Assembly: GCA_963748925.1 (NCBI GenBank)
Contig: CAVVKG010000003.1
Location: forward strand, 310,001 to 374,000
Direction of reading: 5' to 3'
Length of the DNA stretch: 64,000 nucleotides
Origin: Cryomorpha sp963748925
Lineage (GTDB): Bacteria > Bacteroidota > Bacteroidia > Flavobacteriales_D > Cryomorphaceae
The notes below the pieces were generated by a model. That model searched no databases. It was not told where the DNA came from and saw nothing but the letters and a program-made list of their open reading frames with translations. Positions 35,318 through 44,514 of the stretch are shown here, in pieces; position 1 is the stretch's first letter; each line of letters starts with the position of its first letter. A program made the translations under genes and the position numbers.

Positions 35318-36706
35318 TTGACACTAATAAAATCCATCTCCGGAATTCGCGGTACAATTGGCGGAAGCCCTGGCGACAACCTTACACCGATTGATATTGT
35401 AAAATTTGCTGCGGCTTATGGCCAAATGTTGATTGTGGCCAACCCCAAAAAGCAACTTAAGGTAGTTATTGGGCGCGATGCCCGCATTTCGGGCCAAATG
35501 GTTTCATCCCTTGTTTCTTCTACGCTTAATGGCTTGGGGATTAACGTAATAGATTTAGGTCTAAGCACTACGCCAACCGTTGAAATCGCTGTGCCCCTGG
35601 AAGGTGCTGATGGCGGAATTATTCTTACAGCGAGCCACAACCCTGAGCAATGGAATGCTCTAAAATTGCTCGATAATAAAGGTGAGTTCCTTTCGGCAGA
35701 TGCCGGAAAAGTCATCATTGAAAGCGCTGAAAAAGAAGATTTTTCTTTTGCAGAAGTGAGGAAGCTGGGAAGCTATGAAGTGAATGACACCTATTTGCAG
35801 AAGCATATAGATATGGTGGTAAATTACCCACTCGTTGACGTAGAAGCTATCAGAGATGCCGATTTTAAGATTGCCGTTGATGCTGTGAACTCTTCTGGAG
35901 GTATTTTTGTCCCTGCCTTGCTCGAAGCGCTTGGAGTAAAGCAAATTGAAAAACTTTATTGTGACCCTACAGGCGAGTTTCCGCATAATCCGGAGCCGCT
36001 TCCTGCTCACCTTACCGATCTTTCTGACGCCGTGAGTTTACAAGAATGCGACCTTGGAATTACGGTAGATCCGGATGTGGACAGACTTGCTTTTGTTTGC
36101 GAAAACGGTGAAGTTTTTGGTGAAGAATTTACGCTTGTGGCTGTGGCCGATTATGTGCTTTCGGAACGAAAAGGAAGTGCTGTTTCAAACTTGTCATCAA
36201 CGCGTGCCTTGCGCGATGTGGCCGAGAAACACGGAGGAACTTACTATGCCTCGGCAGTAGGAGAGGTGAACGTAGTTGAAAAGATGAAAGCTGAGAAAGC
36301 TGTAATAGGCGGAGAAGGAAATGGTGGAGTGATAGTGCCTGACTTTCACTATGGAAGGGATGCTTTGATTGGTATTGGGCTGTTTTTAACACACCTGGCA
36401 AAAACGGGTAAGTCTATGCTTGATTTACGCGATTCATACCCGCGGTATTTTATTTCGAAAAATAAAATCGAGCTCACGCCGCAAATAGATGTTGATGCTA
36501 TTTTGGAGAGCATAGCTGAGAAGTATAAGCACGAATCAGTGAATAAAATAGATGGTGTGAAAATTGATTTTGCTGACGGCTGGGTTCACCTCCGAAAGTC
36601 GAATACCGAACCCATTATTCGCATTTACGCAGAGCACGCATCTGAGTCGGAAGCAATCCAACTCGCAAATGGAATAATAGCCGATATAAAAGAGCGAATT
36701 GCTTAA
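35318..36706 (+). CDS. glmM: Phosphoglucosamine mutase
   Basis: A 462-residue alpha-D-phosphohexomutase converting glucosamine-6-phosphate to glucosamine-1-phosphate for peptidoglycan and UDP-GlcNAc synthesis. The active-site loop is LTASHNPEQWNALK with the phosphorylated Ser at residue 106; the metal loop DPDVDRL lies near residue 251, and the phosphate-binding site is KSNTEPIIRIYAE at the end. The start is a TTG (TTGACACTAATAAAATCC, giving MTLIKSISGIRGTIGG). Archaeal- and Bacteroidetes-type GlmM is close to phosphomannomutases, so ManB activity cannot be excluded. Confidence 0.88.
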   Translation: MTLIKSISGIRGTIGGSPGDNLTPIDIVKFAAAYGQMLIVANPKKQLKVVIGRDARISGQMVSSLVSSTLNGLGINVIDLGLSTTPTVEIAVPLEGADGGIILTASHNPEQWNALKLLDNKGEFLSADAGKVIIESAEKEDFSFAEVRKLGSYEVNDTYLQKHIDMVVNYPLVDVEAIRDADFKIAVDAVNSSGGIFVPALLEALGVKQIEKLYCDPTGEFPHNPEPLPAHLTDLSDAVSLQECDLGITVDPDVDRLAFVCENGEVFGEEFTLVAVADYVLSERKGSAVSNLSSTRALRDVAEKHGGTYYASAVGEVNVVEKMKAEKAVIGGEGNGGVIVPDFHYGRDALIGIGLFLTHLAKTGKSMLDLRDSYPRYFISKNKIELTPQIDVDAILESIAEKYKHESVNKIDGVKIDFADGWVHLRKSNTEPIIRIYAEHASESEAIQLANGIIADIKERIA

Positions 36707-36729
36707 TTTTGCCCCAAGCTTAAATTACA

Positions 36730-37872
36730 ATGAAAGTTTATTTAGATAACGCGGCCACTACGCCACTGGCTCCTGAAGTGCTGGAGGTAATGATGCCGTA
36801 TTTCACCCACCATTTTGGTAACCCGAGTAGTACGCATCAGTTTGGTAGAACGGTAAAATCGGCAATAGAAACGGCACGTAAAAGTATAGCCCGCGAGCTG
36901 AATTGTTCGCCTATGGAGATATGTTTTACTTCCGGAGGTACAGAGGCCGATAACATGGCCATAAATGGTGCGGTAAATCAGCTTGGTGTAAGGCATATTA
37001 TTTCATCACCGGTAGAGCATCATGCTGTTCTGCATACAGTTGAGCATTGTAATAGCGATTGTGGAGTGCGCTTAAGTATGGTAGAACTGGATGAAAAGGG
37101 TCATGTCAATTTAGATCATCTGCGCAAACTTTTGGCGGAAGCCGAAGAAAAAACACTCGTAACCCTGATGCATGCCAATAATGAGGTAGGCACTATGATT
37201 GACCTCGATGAAATTGCAGACATATGCGCTGAGCACAATGCGCTTTTTCACTCAGATACGGTTCAAACTATGGGGCACTTTAAGCTCGATATGGCAAAAA
37301 CGAAAGTGCACTTTATTACCGGGGCGGCACATAAATTTCACGGACCAAAAGGGGTGGGTTTCTTATATTTAAGTAAGGACGTGCATATCGAGCCGCTCAT
37401 TCGGGGCGGTTCTCAGGAGCGAAATATGCGCGCCGGCACCGAAAATATTTATGGTATCGTGGGGATGGCGAAGGCACTGGAGCTGGCCTGTGAGGATATG
37501 GAAGAGCACCAAAAATATGTGCAGGGCCTTAAAGATTATATGAAGGAGCAACTGCAGGCAAAGTTGAAAGGATCAGTAGTAAACGGATGCGAACACCGCA
37601 GTCTTTACACGGTTTTAAATGTAAAGTTGCCCCCTACCGATAAGGCTGGTATGCTTTTGTTCCTGCTCGACATTGATGGAATAGCATGTTCGGGCGGTAG
37701 TGCATGCTCAAGCGGAAGCAATCAGGGAAGCCATGTACTTCGAGGGCTTCACGTTGATCAAAACTCACCGAGTATTCGGTTTTCTTTTAGCCGCTACACT
37801 ACGAAAGAAGAAATTAATTACGCCGTAGAGCGACTCGCTCATCATCTGGAGCCTGTAGCTGTAGCACACTAA
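36730..37872 (+). CDS. Cysteine desulfurase
   Basis: A 380-residue PLP-dependent class V aminotransferase-fold enzyme that removes sulfur from cysteine. The PLP lysine is Lys202 in TGAAHKFHGPKGVGFLY; the catalytic cysteine is Cys326 in GGSACSSGSNQGSHVL. The start VYLDNAATTPLAPEVLEVM is characteristic. It resembles IscS/NifS rather than SufS, but no ISC scaffold genes are adjacent, so it could serve iron-sulfur cluster or tRNA thiolation pathways. It begins 23 bases after glmM and may share its transcript. Confidence 0.9.
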   Translation: MKVYLDNAATTPLAPEVLEVMMPYFTHHFGNPSSTHQFGRTVKSAIETARKSIARELNCSPMEICFTSGGTEADNMAINGAVNQLGVRHIISSPVEHHAVLHTVEHCNSDCGVRLSMVELDEKGHVNLDHLRKLLAEAEEKTLVTLMHANNEVGTMIDLDEIADICAEHNALFHSDTVQTMGHFKLDMAKTKVHFITGAAHKFHGPKGVGFLYLSKDVHIEPLIRGGSQERNMRAGTENIYGIVGMAKALELACEDMEEHQKYVQGLKDYMKEQLQAKLKGSVVNGCEHRSLYTVLNVKLPPTDKAGMLLFLLDIDGIACSGGSACSSGSNQGSHVLRGLHVDQNSPSIRFSFSRYTTKEEINYAVERLAHHLEPVAVAH

Positions 37873-38259
37873 GTTCGTTCGTTTTAAATCAATTGCTTTC
37901 CATAGCAGAGCTGTTATCACATACTGCGCTTTAAAGGTCATCCGAGGCCTATTTTGTTTTAATATCACTTTTTAGGCGGTCAATTTTCTAATGGCAAATG
38001 CCTGAATCATTAGTGAGCTTTCCTTATTTATCTGAAGCTCCCTTAACTCCAATTGCAATATTCATTGAATAGTGGCTTTGAGCTATCTCCAAGAGGTAGT
38101 TTATCAGTGATATACGTACAATTTTTCGAGAATAACATGATAAGTATCCTGTGAAAAACTGATATCCGTCATGTTCTATGGAAGTCTTGTCGGGTAATTT
38201 TACATCGGAATTAAAAGAATGAATCAGTTCTACTTAATTTTTAAAACAAAACATATATC
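37873..38259. other. Intergenic region upstream of yceI, no gene seen
   Basis: About 390 AT-rich bases between two genes on the same strand. No ORF with family character, no tRNA and no strong terminator were found. The promoter of the yceI-porin pair should lie near its end, but no good TAnnTTTG match stands out. Confidence 0.4.
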
Positions 38260-38802
38260 ATGAAATACGCTCTAATACTAATTTCTCTTCTCACCGTTTC
38301 CTTTGCCGCGCAAGCGCAGGAATATCAGTCAAATCAGGCTGAGAGTTCTATGAAAATATCGGGTACTTCTACACTTCACGATTGGCATATTGATGTAGAA
38401 ACTTTTACCGCGAAAGCCAATATGGATGGTGAAAGTGTTGAAAACGCAAGCTTCACGGCAGTAGTGAAGTCGATGAAAAGTGGAACATCATCTATGGATG
38501 ACAATACCTATGAAGCTCTTAAAGCGAAGGAATATCCGAATATAAGCTTCAAATCCACTTCTATAAACGGAACTGAAGGAAAGCTATCAGTAAAGGGTAA
38601 CCTCACAATTGCAGGAAGCACCAAACCTGTAACCATTGCAACTACGCTTGAAAAATGGACAGAAAACAGCGTGACCGTAAAAGGGTCTTACACTTTTAAG
38701 ATGTCTGAATTTGGGATTGATCCACCTCGGGCTATGTTGGGGGCTATTCGCACCGGCGATGAAATTACCATTGAATTTAAACTCATACTCTATAAAAAAT
38801 AA
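38260..38802 (+). CDS. YceI family protein (polyisoprenoid-binding-like)
   Basis: A 180-residue secreted protein with a signal peptide (residues 1-19, cut at AAQAQ). The body matches the YceI lipocalin-like barrel: MKISGTSTLHDWHIDVETFTA, SMDDNTYEALKAKEYPNISFKS and LTIAGSTKPVTIATTLE. YceI relatives bind isoprenoids such as polyprenyl chains or quinones in the periplasm. It is followed after 37 bases by a beta-barrel gene and is probably co-transcribed. A second, divergent YceI gene lies beyond. Confidence 0.9.
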   Translation: MKYALILISLLTVSFAAQAQEYQSNQAESSMKISGTSTLHDWHIDVETFTAKANMDGESVENASFTAVVKSMKSGTSSMDDNTYEALKAKEYPNISFKSTSINGTEGKLSVKGNLTIAGSTKPVTIATTLEKWTENSVTVKGSYTFKMSEFGIDPPRAMLGAIRTGDEITIEFKLILYKK

Positions 38803-38839
38803 CAATTGTTAATCAATTCAACATTTTAAAACTCAAGTT

Positions 38840-40120
38840 ATGAAAACCAATAAAATAATTTTAACGCTATTGATAGCGGCTATTTCAAGTCCTCTTTTAG
38901 CTCAGCTACGACCAGAGATGCAATACTTCAGACCTCATGACCAACGTGGACTCAATGTTTTTGAAACCAGCAAAATAGATACTGTTGGCTATGAAGGAGT
39001 AAAAGTACGCGTGGGTGGTGATTTTGCTCTCCAATTTCAATCGCTAGATCACTCAAATGAGAATAATACGCTGATTGATTTGGGATCAAACTTCAACTTG
39101 CCTACGGCAAACTTAAATCTTGACGCTCAGCTTCATGACGGAATGCGTTTGCATTTAAGAACCTACCTATCATCAAGACACCACTCAGAAGCTTGGGTTA
39201 AGGGAGGTTATCTTCAAATTGATAAGCTGGATTTTATCAAGGAAGGATTTCTTGAGGAATTTATGAAAATAGCGACACTACGAGTGGGTATGGATGATTT
39301 TGGCTATGGCGATGCTGTATATAGAAGATCAGACAATGCGAGTGCCATTTTCAATCCCTTTGTAGGAAACTATATTATGGATTCATTCTCTACAGAAGCT
39401 TTCGGTGAGTTGATCATTCAAAAAAATGGCTTCCTTGGTTTAGTGGGACTAACGAATGGTAAGCTTAACCAGAGTGTTGTCGTAACTGAAACTTCAGATA
39501 ACCAACCATCAATTTTCGCGAAACTGGGTTATGACAAGCAACTAAATGAAGACTTGCGTTTTAGACTTACAGCGAGTATTTACACCAATGCAGGCGAAAC
39601 CACCGGCCAATGGATGTATAATGGAGATAGAGCAGGAGCCCGATACTACAACGTAATGCATGACACAAGTGGTGCAGGTAGCGATTTTGATCCACGTTTC
39701 AATCCTGGTTTCCGCCAGATGACAGCCATTCAGATAAACCCGTTTGTAAAATATAAAGGACTTGAATTCTTTGGTATCTACGAAATAGTGTCTGGTACAA
39801 TTCCTCCTGCACTTAGCAATTCTGAACTTGGGGATGGTAGCTATTCACAAATAGGAGCTGAGCTTATCTACCGTTTCGGAACTAATGACGATCTTTATGT
39901 TGGTGGTCGATACAACCTGGTGACAGGAGAGTCAACTGAACTTTCTGAAACCACTGAAATCGACAGATTAAATGTTGGTTTGGGCTGGTTTATGACGAAA
40001 AATGTTCTTGCTAAAATTGAATATATGAATCAGAACTATTCAGGTGACGGCTATGTAGGATCACGATTTGAAAATGGAAATATCCAGGGAATTACTTTAG
40101 AAGCGGTAATTAGTTTCTAA
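38840..40120 (+). CDS. Outer-membrane beta-barrel (porin-like) protein
   Basis: A 426-residue protein with a signal peptide ending LLAQ, then aromatic-rich alternating beta strands throughout (LNLDAQLHDGMRLHLRTYLSSRHHSEAWVKGGYLQIDKL, FFGIYEIVSGTI, DDLYVGGRYNLVTG), ending in Phe (LEAVISF). This fits a porin-like outer-membrane barrel of about 16-18 strands. I do not recognise a defined family. Its position directly after yceI suggests a joint envelope function. Confidence 0.75.
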   Translation: MKTNKIILTLLIAAISSPLLAQLRPEMQYFRPHDQRGLNVFETSKIDTVGYEGVKVRVGGDFALQFQSLDHSNENNTLIDLGSNFNLPTANLNLDAQLHDGMRLHLRTYLSSRHHSEAWVKGGYLQIDKLDFIKEGFLEEFMKIATLRVGMDDFGYGDAVYRRSDNASAIFNPFVGNYIMDSFSTEAFGELIIQKNGFLGLVGLTNGKLNQSVVVTETSDNQPSIFAKLGYDKQLNEDLRFRLTASIYTNAGETTGQWMYNGDRAGARYYNVMHDTSGAGSDFDPRFNPGFRQMTAIQINPFVKYKGLEFFGIYEIVSGTIPPALSNSELGDGSYSQIGAELIYRFGTNDDLYVGGRYNLVTGESTELSETTEIDRLNVGLGWFMTKNVLAKIEYMNQNYSGDGYVGSRFENGNIQGITLEAVISF

Positions 40121-40141
40121 GCTTAAAGTCCTTGTTTAATA

Positions 40142-40181
40142 CAAAACTGTCTCGCAAGAAATTGTGAGGCAGTTTTTTTTT
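40142..40181 (+). terminator. Terminator between porin gene and the convergent yceI-like gene
   Basis: AAAACTGTCTCGCAA and TTGTGAGGCAGTTTT pair with few mismatches around a short GAAA loop, followed by eight T. It lies about 20 bases after the porin stop. The opposite strand is also T-rich beyond the stem, so it may act both ways. Confidence 0.8.
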
Positions 40182-40219
40182 AATACCTTCTTTTATTGAG
40201 CGATTTATTCTTAATTCTC

Positions 40220-40855
40220 CTATTCAAGCTTAATCTTAAACAGTATTTCAATAGAATCTTCAGATCGCACTGTGCCGAAAAACTTTGTTGGCGGTTCAAT
40301 TTTGAACGTGGTCATCAAGATGGAGTGGGTTCCGGTAAGCGCTACCCACTGATCTGTTTGTTCAACATGTGCGTTTTGAATATATTCCTTTTCAGAATGA
40401 CCGGCAATGTGTAAGGTAATGGTGGCGCTAATTTCACGAATGCCGTTTTGAATGGTGTGACCGCTTGTTGTTACCTCATTAATAATCATTGTGATATAAG
40501 GAAACTCATCTTCTTTCAAGAGGTGTTTGAAATCACTGGTCATCAAGCTTTTGTCGCACTCGAAGTCAGAGACATTAAAATGCAATTCCATGCCTTTAAA
40601 TAAGTCGGCTCCATCTTTTAGATTCGCCTCATGGGTTAGGGCCTGATCTATATTTGAGCGTATTAGCTGACAGCTAAACTCATTTATATTTGTCTTTCCT
40701 GAAATGATGAGCTCAGCAGATTCGAGAACAACTGCTTTGTTTTTCATCTGACCTTTTAAAGAATATGGAAATGCTAAAAGACCCAGGAAAACATAGATGC
40801 CCAGTATTTTGACCAGTTTGTCTGGTCTGTTTGAAACACAAATCTTATTTTTCAT
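40220..40855 (-). CDS. Second YceI-like protein, membrane-anchored or secreted
   Basis: A 211-residue protein read from the ATG at 40853-40855; the frame extends to 40873. An unusual long basic N-terminus (KNKICVSNRPDKLV) precedes a hydrophobic signal segment ending KGQ. The rest has YceI-like features: SAELIISGKTNINEFSCQ, MTSDFKHLLKEDEFPYITMIIN, ITLHIAGHSEKEY and FKIEPPTKFFGTVRSEDSIEILFKIKLE. Conservation is weaker than in the YceI protein at 38.3 kb. It is convergent with the porin gene and could be a diverged paralogue of that protein. Confidence 0.8.
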   Translation of the reverse strand: MKNKICVSNRPDKLVKILGIYVFLGLLAFPYSLKGQMKNKAVVLESAELIISGKTNINEFSCQLIRSNIDQALTHEANLKDGADLFKGMELHFNVSDFECDKSLMTSDFKHLLKEDEFPYITMIINEVTTSGHTIQNGIREISATITLHIAGHSEKEYIQNAHVEQTDQWVALTGTHSILMTTFKIEPPTKFFGTVRSEDSIEILFKIKLE

Positions 40856-41013
40856 GCTACTGATCAAATACATTTTACGCTTCGGAATGGATTTAATAAA
40901 GGTCGCAATTTTTCTCAGAAACAGAGTTTATGTTATCAACCTATCGCCGGGCAACAAGATTCAATGCAATCCTTACTTTTTCAAATGCCTTTGAGGCAGA
41001 AATTGAATAAGAC

Positions 41014-42480
41014 TTACTTTTGCTTTTTACCTTCCTCAGCATTCGCAAGTTCCGGATTTTTCTCTTCAAAGAGATCTTGATCAAAACCGAACAAACGATT
41101 CTTTTTGATCATGACGTCTACATAGTTGGGAACCATTTTTTCCCAGCCAGACTCTCCTGATTTGATAAGTCTCAATGCTTCGCGGCTTTGAATTGCGAGC
41201 ACTTCCGGGTCAAATCCTTTGAGATCAACTATTCGTCCATTGAATATTAAATAGTCGTATAGTGGGCGCATTCGTGGGTGTACCGGCATATTCTTGCTGG
41301 TCATTATCTCATTATCCGGCTGATCTTTTGAGGGGTAGAGGTATACTTTCAGGTCACGGGTAAACAGGATACCAAAGGCCTCAAGAATTCCACCATTCAG
41401 GTTGCGGTAATACTTTTCGTCAAAAAGCTCAATAAGATTGGTAACACCCATAATGAGGCCCATTCTTTTGCTCGTGAATGTTGAGAAGTATTGAATGAGC
41501 TTGAAATATTCCTGATAATTTGAGATCAAAACAGTTTGCCCCAGCGAGCAGAGTATGTCCGCTCTGTCGAGAAAATCCTGCTCGTCGATATCCCCGTCAG
41601 CACGCAGGTTATTGAGCGTGATTTCAAAAAGCACCTGAAGATTATCAGAGTCTACACGTGTCTCTTTTACAAAAGCGTTGTAACCGTTGATAATCATGTC
41701 GATATTCACCTTGGTTACCGGTCTAAAGCTTCCGCGGATGGCTAAGATATTCTTTTTGTACAGTAAATCGGCGGGTTGCAGATTGGTTCCGTCCGGGCTA
41801 AATATTACCGCATCAGTCATTCCATTTTTAACTAGCTGTAGACTCAGCAGCCGGTTGTCGAGGGTTTCAAAATCAGGTCCGGTCATAGACACCATATCGA
41901 TTTCTATCTGGTCGCGGGTTAAATTATCGTAAAGCGACTTAAGGTATTCACGTGGATTTTGGTAGTAAAAATAACAGCCGTATAGCATGTTTACTCCTAG
42001 TACACCAATGGTCTCTTGTTGTAAAGGAGCCTCATTTTCATGGAGTTGCACGTGCAGTATAACTTCGTTTGGCGATTTTTCGGGACTGGTTTGAAATTTT
42101 ATTCCCAACCATCCATGGCCCTTAAACCGCTTTTTAAAGTCGATCGTAGCCACCGTATTGGCAAACGAAAAGAATTTTTTTCCGGGATGTTTGTCCCGGT
42201 CCAGGCGCTCTTCGATCAACCCGTATTCATGGTTGATCATCCTTTCCAGGCGTGGTCTGCACACATAGCGATTCTTTTCCTCTCTGCCATATATGGCGTC
42301 GCTCACGTCCTTATCGTAAGCCGACATCGTTTTGGCAATTGTACCAGAAGCACCCCCGGCTCTAAAAAAGTGGCGCACAACTTCTTGACCGGCACCAATC
42401 TCCGAAAATGTTCCGTAGATTCCCGGGTCTAGGTTAACACGTAATGCTTTTTGTTTGGCAGTGAGAATTACTCTTTCCAA
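41014..42480 (-). CDS. Conserved protein of unknown function (488 residues)
   Basis: A 488-residue soluble protein of a well-conserved bacterial family that has been given misleading names in databases (TonB receptor, nicotinate-nucleotide adenylyltransferase) but has no such domain visible. The first 60 residues carry the invariant-looking sequence ALRVNLDPGIYGTFSEIGAGQEVVRHFFRAGG, then SGTIAKTMSAYDKDVSDAIYG, RYVCRPRLERM. No Walker motif, signal peptide, membrane helix or metal site is evident. It stands alone between a YceI gene and an MBL gene. The family is real; the function is unknown. Confidence 0.85.
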   Translation of the reverse strand: MERVILTAKQKALRVNLDPGIYGTFSEIGAGQEVVRHFFRAGGASGTIAKTMSAYDKDVSDAIYGREEKNRYVCRPRLERMINHEYGLIEERLDRDKHPGKKFFSFANTVATIDFKKRFKGHGWLGIKFQTSPEKSPNEVILHVQLHENEAPLQQETIGVLGVNMLYGCYFYYQNPREYLKSLYDNLTRDQIEIDMVSMTGPDFETLDNRLLSLQLVKNGMTDAVIFSPDGTNLQPADLLYKKNILAIRGSFRPVTKVNIDMIINGYNAFVKETRVDSDNLQVLFEITLNNLRADGDIDEQDFLDRADILCSLGQTVLISNYQEYFKLIQYFSTFTSKRMGLIMGVTNLIELFDEKYYRNLNGGILEAFGILFTRDLKVYLYPSKDQPDNEIMTSKNMPVHPRMRPLYDYLIFNGRIVDLKGFDPEVLAIQSREALRLIKSGESGWEKMVPNYVDVMIKKNRLFGFDQDLFEEKNPELANAEEGKKQK

Positions 42481-42605
42481 AGGTACTTTGTGTTTTAAAT
42501 GAGATTAGCGTCAAAATTAAGGTCTTTAAACCAAAGAACATAAGTTTTAGCTCTCTTATTTCCCGCAATGGATAAACAATCGGTACAAGTTCTGCTTTTT
42601 TATGA

Positions 42606-42637
42606 TTGTGTAGGTTTCAACGAACTTCTTAATTTTG
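42606..42637 (+). promoter_or_regulatory. Bacteroidetes-type promoter of the MBL gene
   Basis: TTG at 42606-42608 and TAATTTTG at 42630-42637 are 21 bases apart, as in the glmM promoter. The ATG of the MBL gene follows nine bases after the element. Confidence 0.6.
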
Positions 42638-42646
42638 ACACCATCT

Positions 42647-43411
42647 ATGAATTTAACTTTTCTCGGTACTGGCACATCTCAGGGAATTCCAGTAATTGGC
42701 TGTGAGTGTAATGTTTGTAAATCTGCTGATCCGTGCGATAATAGACTACGTACCTCCGCCATGGTTGATGTAGATCGTAAAACAATTGTCTTTGATACAG
42801 GGCCCGACTTCCGTCAACAGATGCTCAGGGCCAATCCCGATAAAGTAGATGCGGTGGTTTTTACGCACGAACACAAAGACCATGTTGCAGGGCTTGACGA
42901 TATCAGACCATTCAACTTCAAAACCGGTTTGCCTCTTAATATTTATGCGTCTGGCAGGGTAGAGGAAGCACTAAAACGCGAGTTTCATTATGTGTTTAAC
43001 GATTTAAAATATCCTGGAGTACCAGAAGTTAATCTACACCGCATTTCTGCTGATGAGCCGTTTGATATTGATGGTACTAAGCTGATTCCGGTTGAAGTGC
43101 TTCACTATAAACTGCCCGTATTGGGTTTTCGGATAGAGAATATGGCCTATATAACAGATGCCAATTTTATTTCTGAAAAGGAAAAAGCCAAACTTAAAAA
43201 CCTGGATGTGCTCGTTTTAAATGCCCTTCGGAAAAAAAGCCACATTTCGCATTTCAACCTTCAGGAAGCCATTGATCTCTCTCAGGAGCTTGGTGTCGGT
43301 CGTACTTATCTCACACATGTTTCGCACCTTATGGGTAAACACGCCGATGTGAGCAAAGAGCTTCCGCCAAATGTCTTTTTGGCTTATGATGGGTTGGTTG
43401 TTGAATGTTGA
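42647..43411 (+). CDS. MBL fold metallo-hydrolase (PhnP-like)
   Basis: A 254-residue metallo-beta-lactamase-fold hydrolase. The zinc motif HEHKDH is at residues 74-79 and the start MNLTFLGTGTSQGIPVIGCECNVC, with four nearby cysteines, matches PhnP/phosphoribosyl cyclic phosphodiesterase-like proteins. Other metal-ligand regions are FDTGPDF and YLTHVSHLMGKH near residue 230. A TTG at 42635 would add four residues but overlaps the promoter element, so the ATG at 42647 is preferred. The substrate is unknown. The gene lies immediately before the repeat cluster. Confidence 0.88.
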   Translation: MNLTFLGTGTSQGIPVIGCECNVCKSADPCDNRLRTSAMVDVDRKTIVFDTGPDFRQQMLRANPDKVDAVVFTHEHKDHVAGLDDIRPFNFKTGLPLNIYASGRVEEALKREFHYVFNDLKYPGVPEVNLHRISADEPFDIDGTKLIPVEVLHYKLPVLGFRIENMAYITDANFISEKEKAKLKNLDVLVLNALRKKSHISHFNLQEAIDLSQELGVGRTYLTHVSHLMGKHADVSKELPPNVFLAYDGLVVEC

Positions 43412-43778
43412 AAGTTAAAGTGTGAATGTTCAATGTGGGAATGTTCAATGCGCCGCACTGAGGTACTCGAAGAGTGTGAATGTTCAAAGTGTGAAAGCGC
43501 CGCACTGAGGTACTCGAAGTGTGTGAATCACTGACGCTAACAGGACGTACGCACTCCCGCTGGTCGTCAGGATCTTCGATGTGAATGTTTTTGGTGGTTA
43601 GTTTATTGGCAGGGATTTTCTTTGGGAATTGATTGGTAAATCTGTTGGCGTGTGCAGGCCTCCCCCTGGCTGCATCCGACGAGGTCTTTGGCTGAGAGGA
43701 ATGCACTGGGGCGAGCGAGGTGAATGATTAATGTGCGGATTTGTAGATGGGCGGATGTGCGGATTATCTTTCGAGACG

Positions 43779-44000
43779 GGAGTTTCTTTAGGAATTGATT
43801 GGCAAATCTATTGGCGTGCGCAGGGCTTCCCCTGGCTGCATCCGACGAGGTCTTTGGCTGAGAGGAATGCACTGGGGCGCCACGCCTCTTGCGTGGTAAA
43901 CTGGGGTGGGAATGTTCAAAGTGTGAATCCTGACGCTAACAGTACGTACGCACTCCCGCTGCTGGTCAGGATCTTCGATGTGAATGTTTTTGGTGGTTAG
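43779..44000. repeat. Long repeat unit, copy 2
   Basis: This unit runs from the GGAATTGATTGG segment through ATCCGACGAGGTCTTTGGC and GAGAGGAATGCACTGGGG to a GATCTTCGATGTGAATG end. It includes a perfect small hairpin, CCACGC-CTCTT-GCGTGG at 43880-43896, and a longer one bracketed by CCTGACG and a mutated partner near 43965. The following two copies differ by point changes, mostly in the loop between the arms. Confidence 0.75.
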
Positions 44001-44232
44001 TTTATTGGCAGGGATTTTCTTTGGGAATTGATTGGTTAATCTATTGGCGTGCGCAGGCCTCCCCTCCCTGCATCCGACGAGGTCTTTGGCTGAGAGGAAT
44101 GCACTGGGGCGCCACGCCTCTTGCGTGGTAAACTGGGGTGGGAATGTTCAAAGTGTGAATCCTGACGCTAACGATACATACTCACTCCCGTTGGTCGTCA
44201 GGATCTTCGATGTGAATGTTTTTGGTGGTTAG
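44001..44232. repeat. Long repeat unit, copy 3
   Basis: Starts with TTTATTGGCAGGGATTTTC and repeats the whole unit. Here the CCTGACG arm is matched by an intact CGTCAGG arm about 28 bases further, so a hairpin can form. The CCACGC/GCGTGG hairpin is intact. Sequence in the loop (CTAACGATACATACTCACTC) differs from copy 2 (CTAACAGTACGTACGCACTC). Confidence 0.75.
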
Positions 44233-44378
44233 TTTATTGGCAGGGATTTTCTTCGGGAATTGATTGGTAAATCTATTGGCGTGCGCAGGCCTCCCCTCCC
44301 TGCATCCGACGAAGCCTTTGGCTGAGAGGAATGCACTGGGGCGCCACGCCTCTTGAGTGGTAAACTGGGGTGGGAATA
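44233..44378. repeat. Long repeat unit, copy 4, partial
   Basis: The unit is intact from TTTATTGGCAGGG to GTGGTAAACTGGGGTGGGAA but lacks the CCTGACG hairpin segment; the short GCGCCGCACTGAGG units follow instead. The CCACGC/GCGTGG hairpin carries a mutation (GAGTGG). Confidence 0.7.
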
Positions 44379-44399
44379 TTGAAAGTGGGAATGTTCAAT

Positions 44400-44514
44400 G
44401 CGCCGCACTGAGGTACTCGAAGTGTGTGAATGTTGAAAGTGTGAATGTTCAATGCGCCGCACTGAGGTACTCGAAGTGTGTGAATGTTCAATGTGCCGCG
44501 CTGAGGTACTCGAG
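44400..44514. repeat. Three short repeat units in tandem
   Basis: Units starting GCGCCGCACTGAGGTACTCG at 44400 and 44454 and a diverged GTGCCGCGCTGAGGTACTCG at 44493 are separated by 54 and 39 bases. Two further copies lie at 43450 and 43497. All share the GAGGTACTCGA core. Confidence 0.75.
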
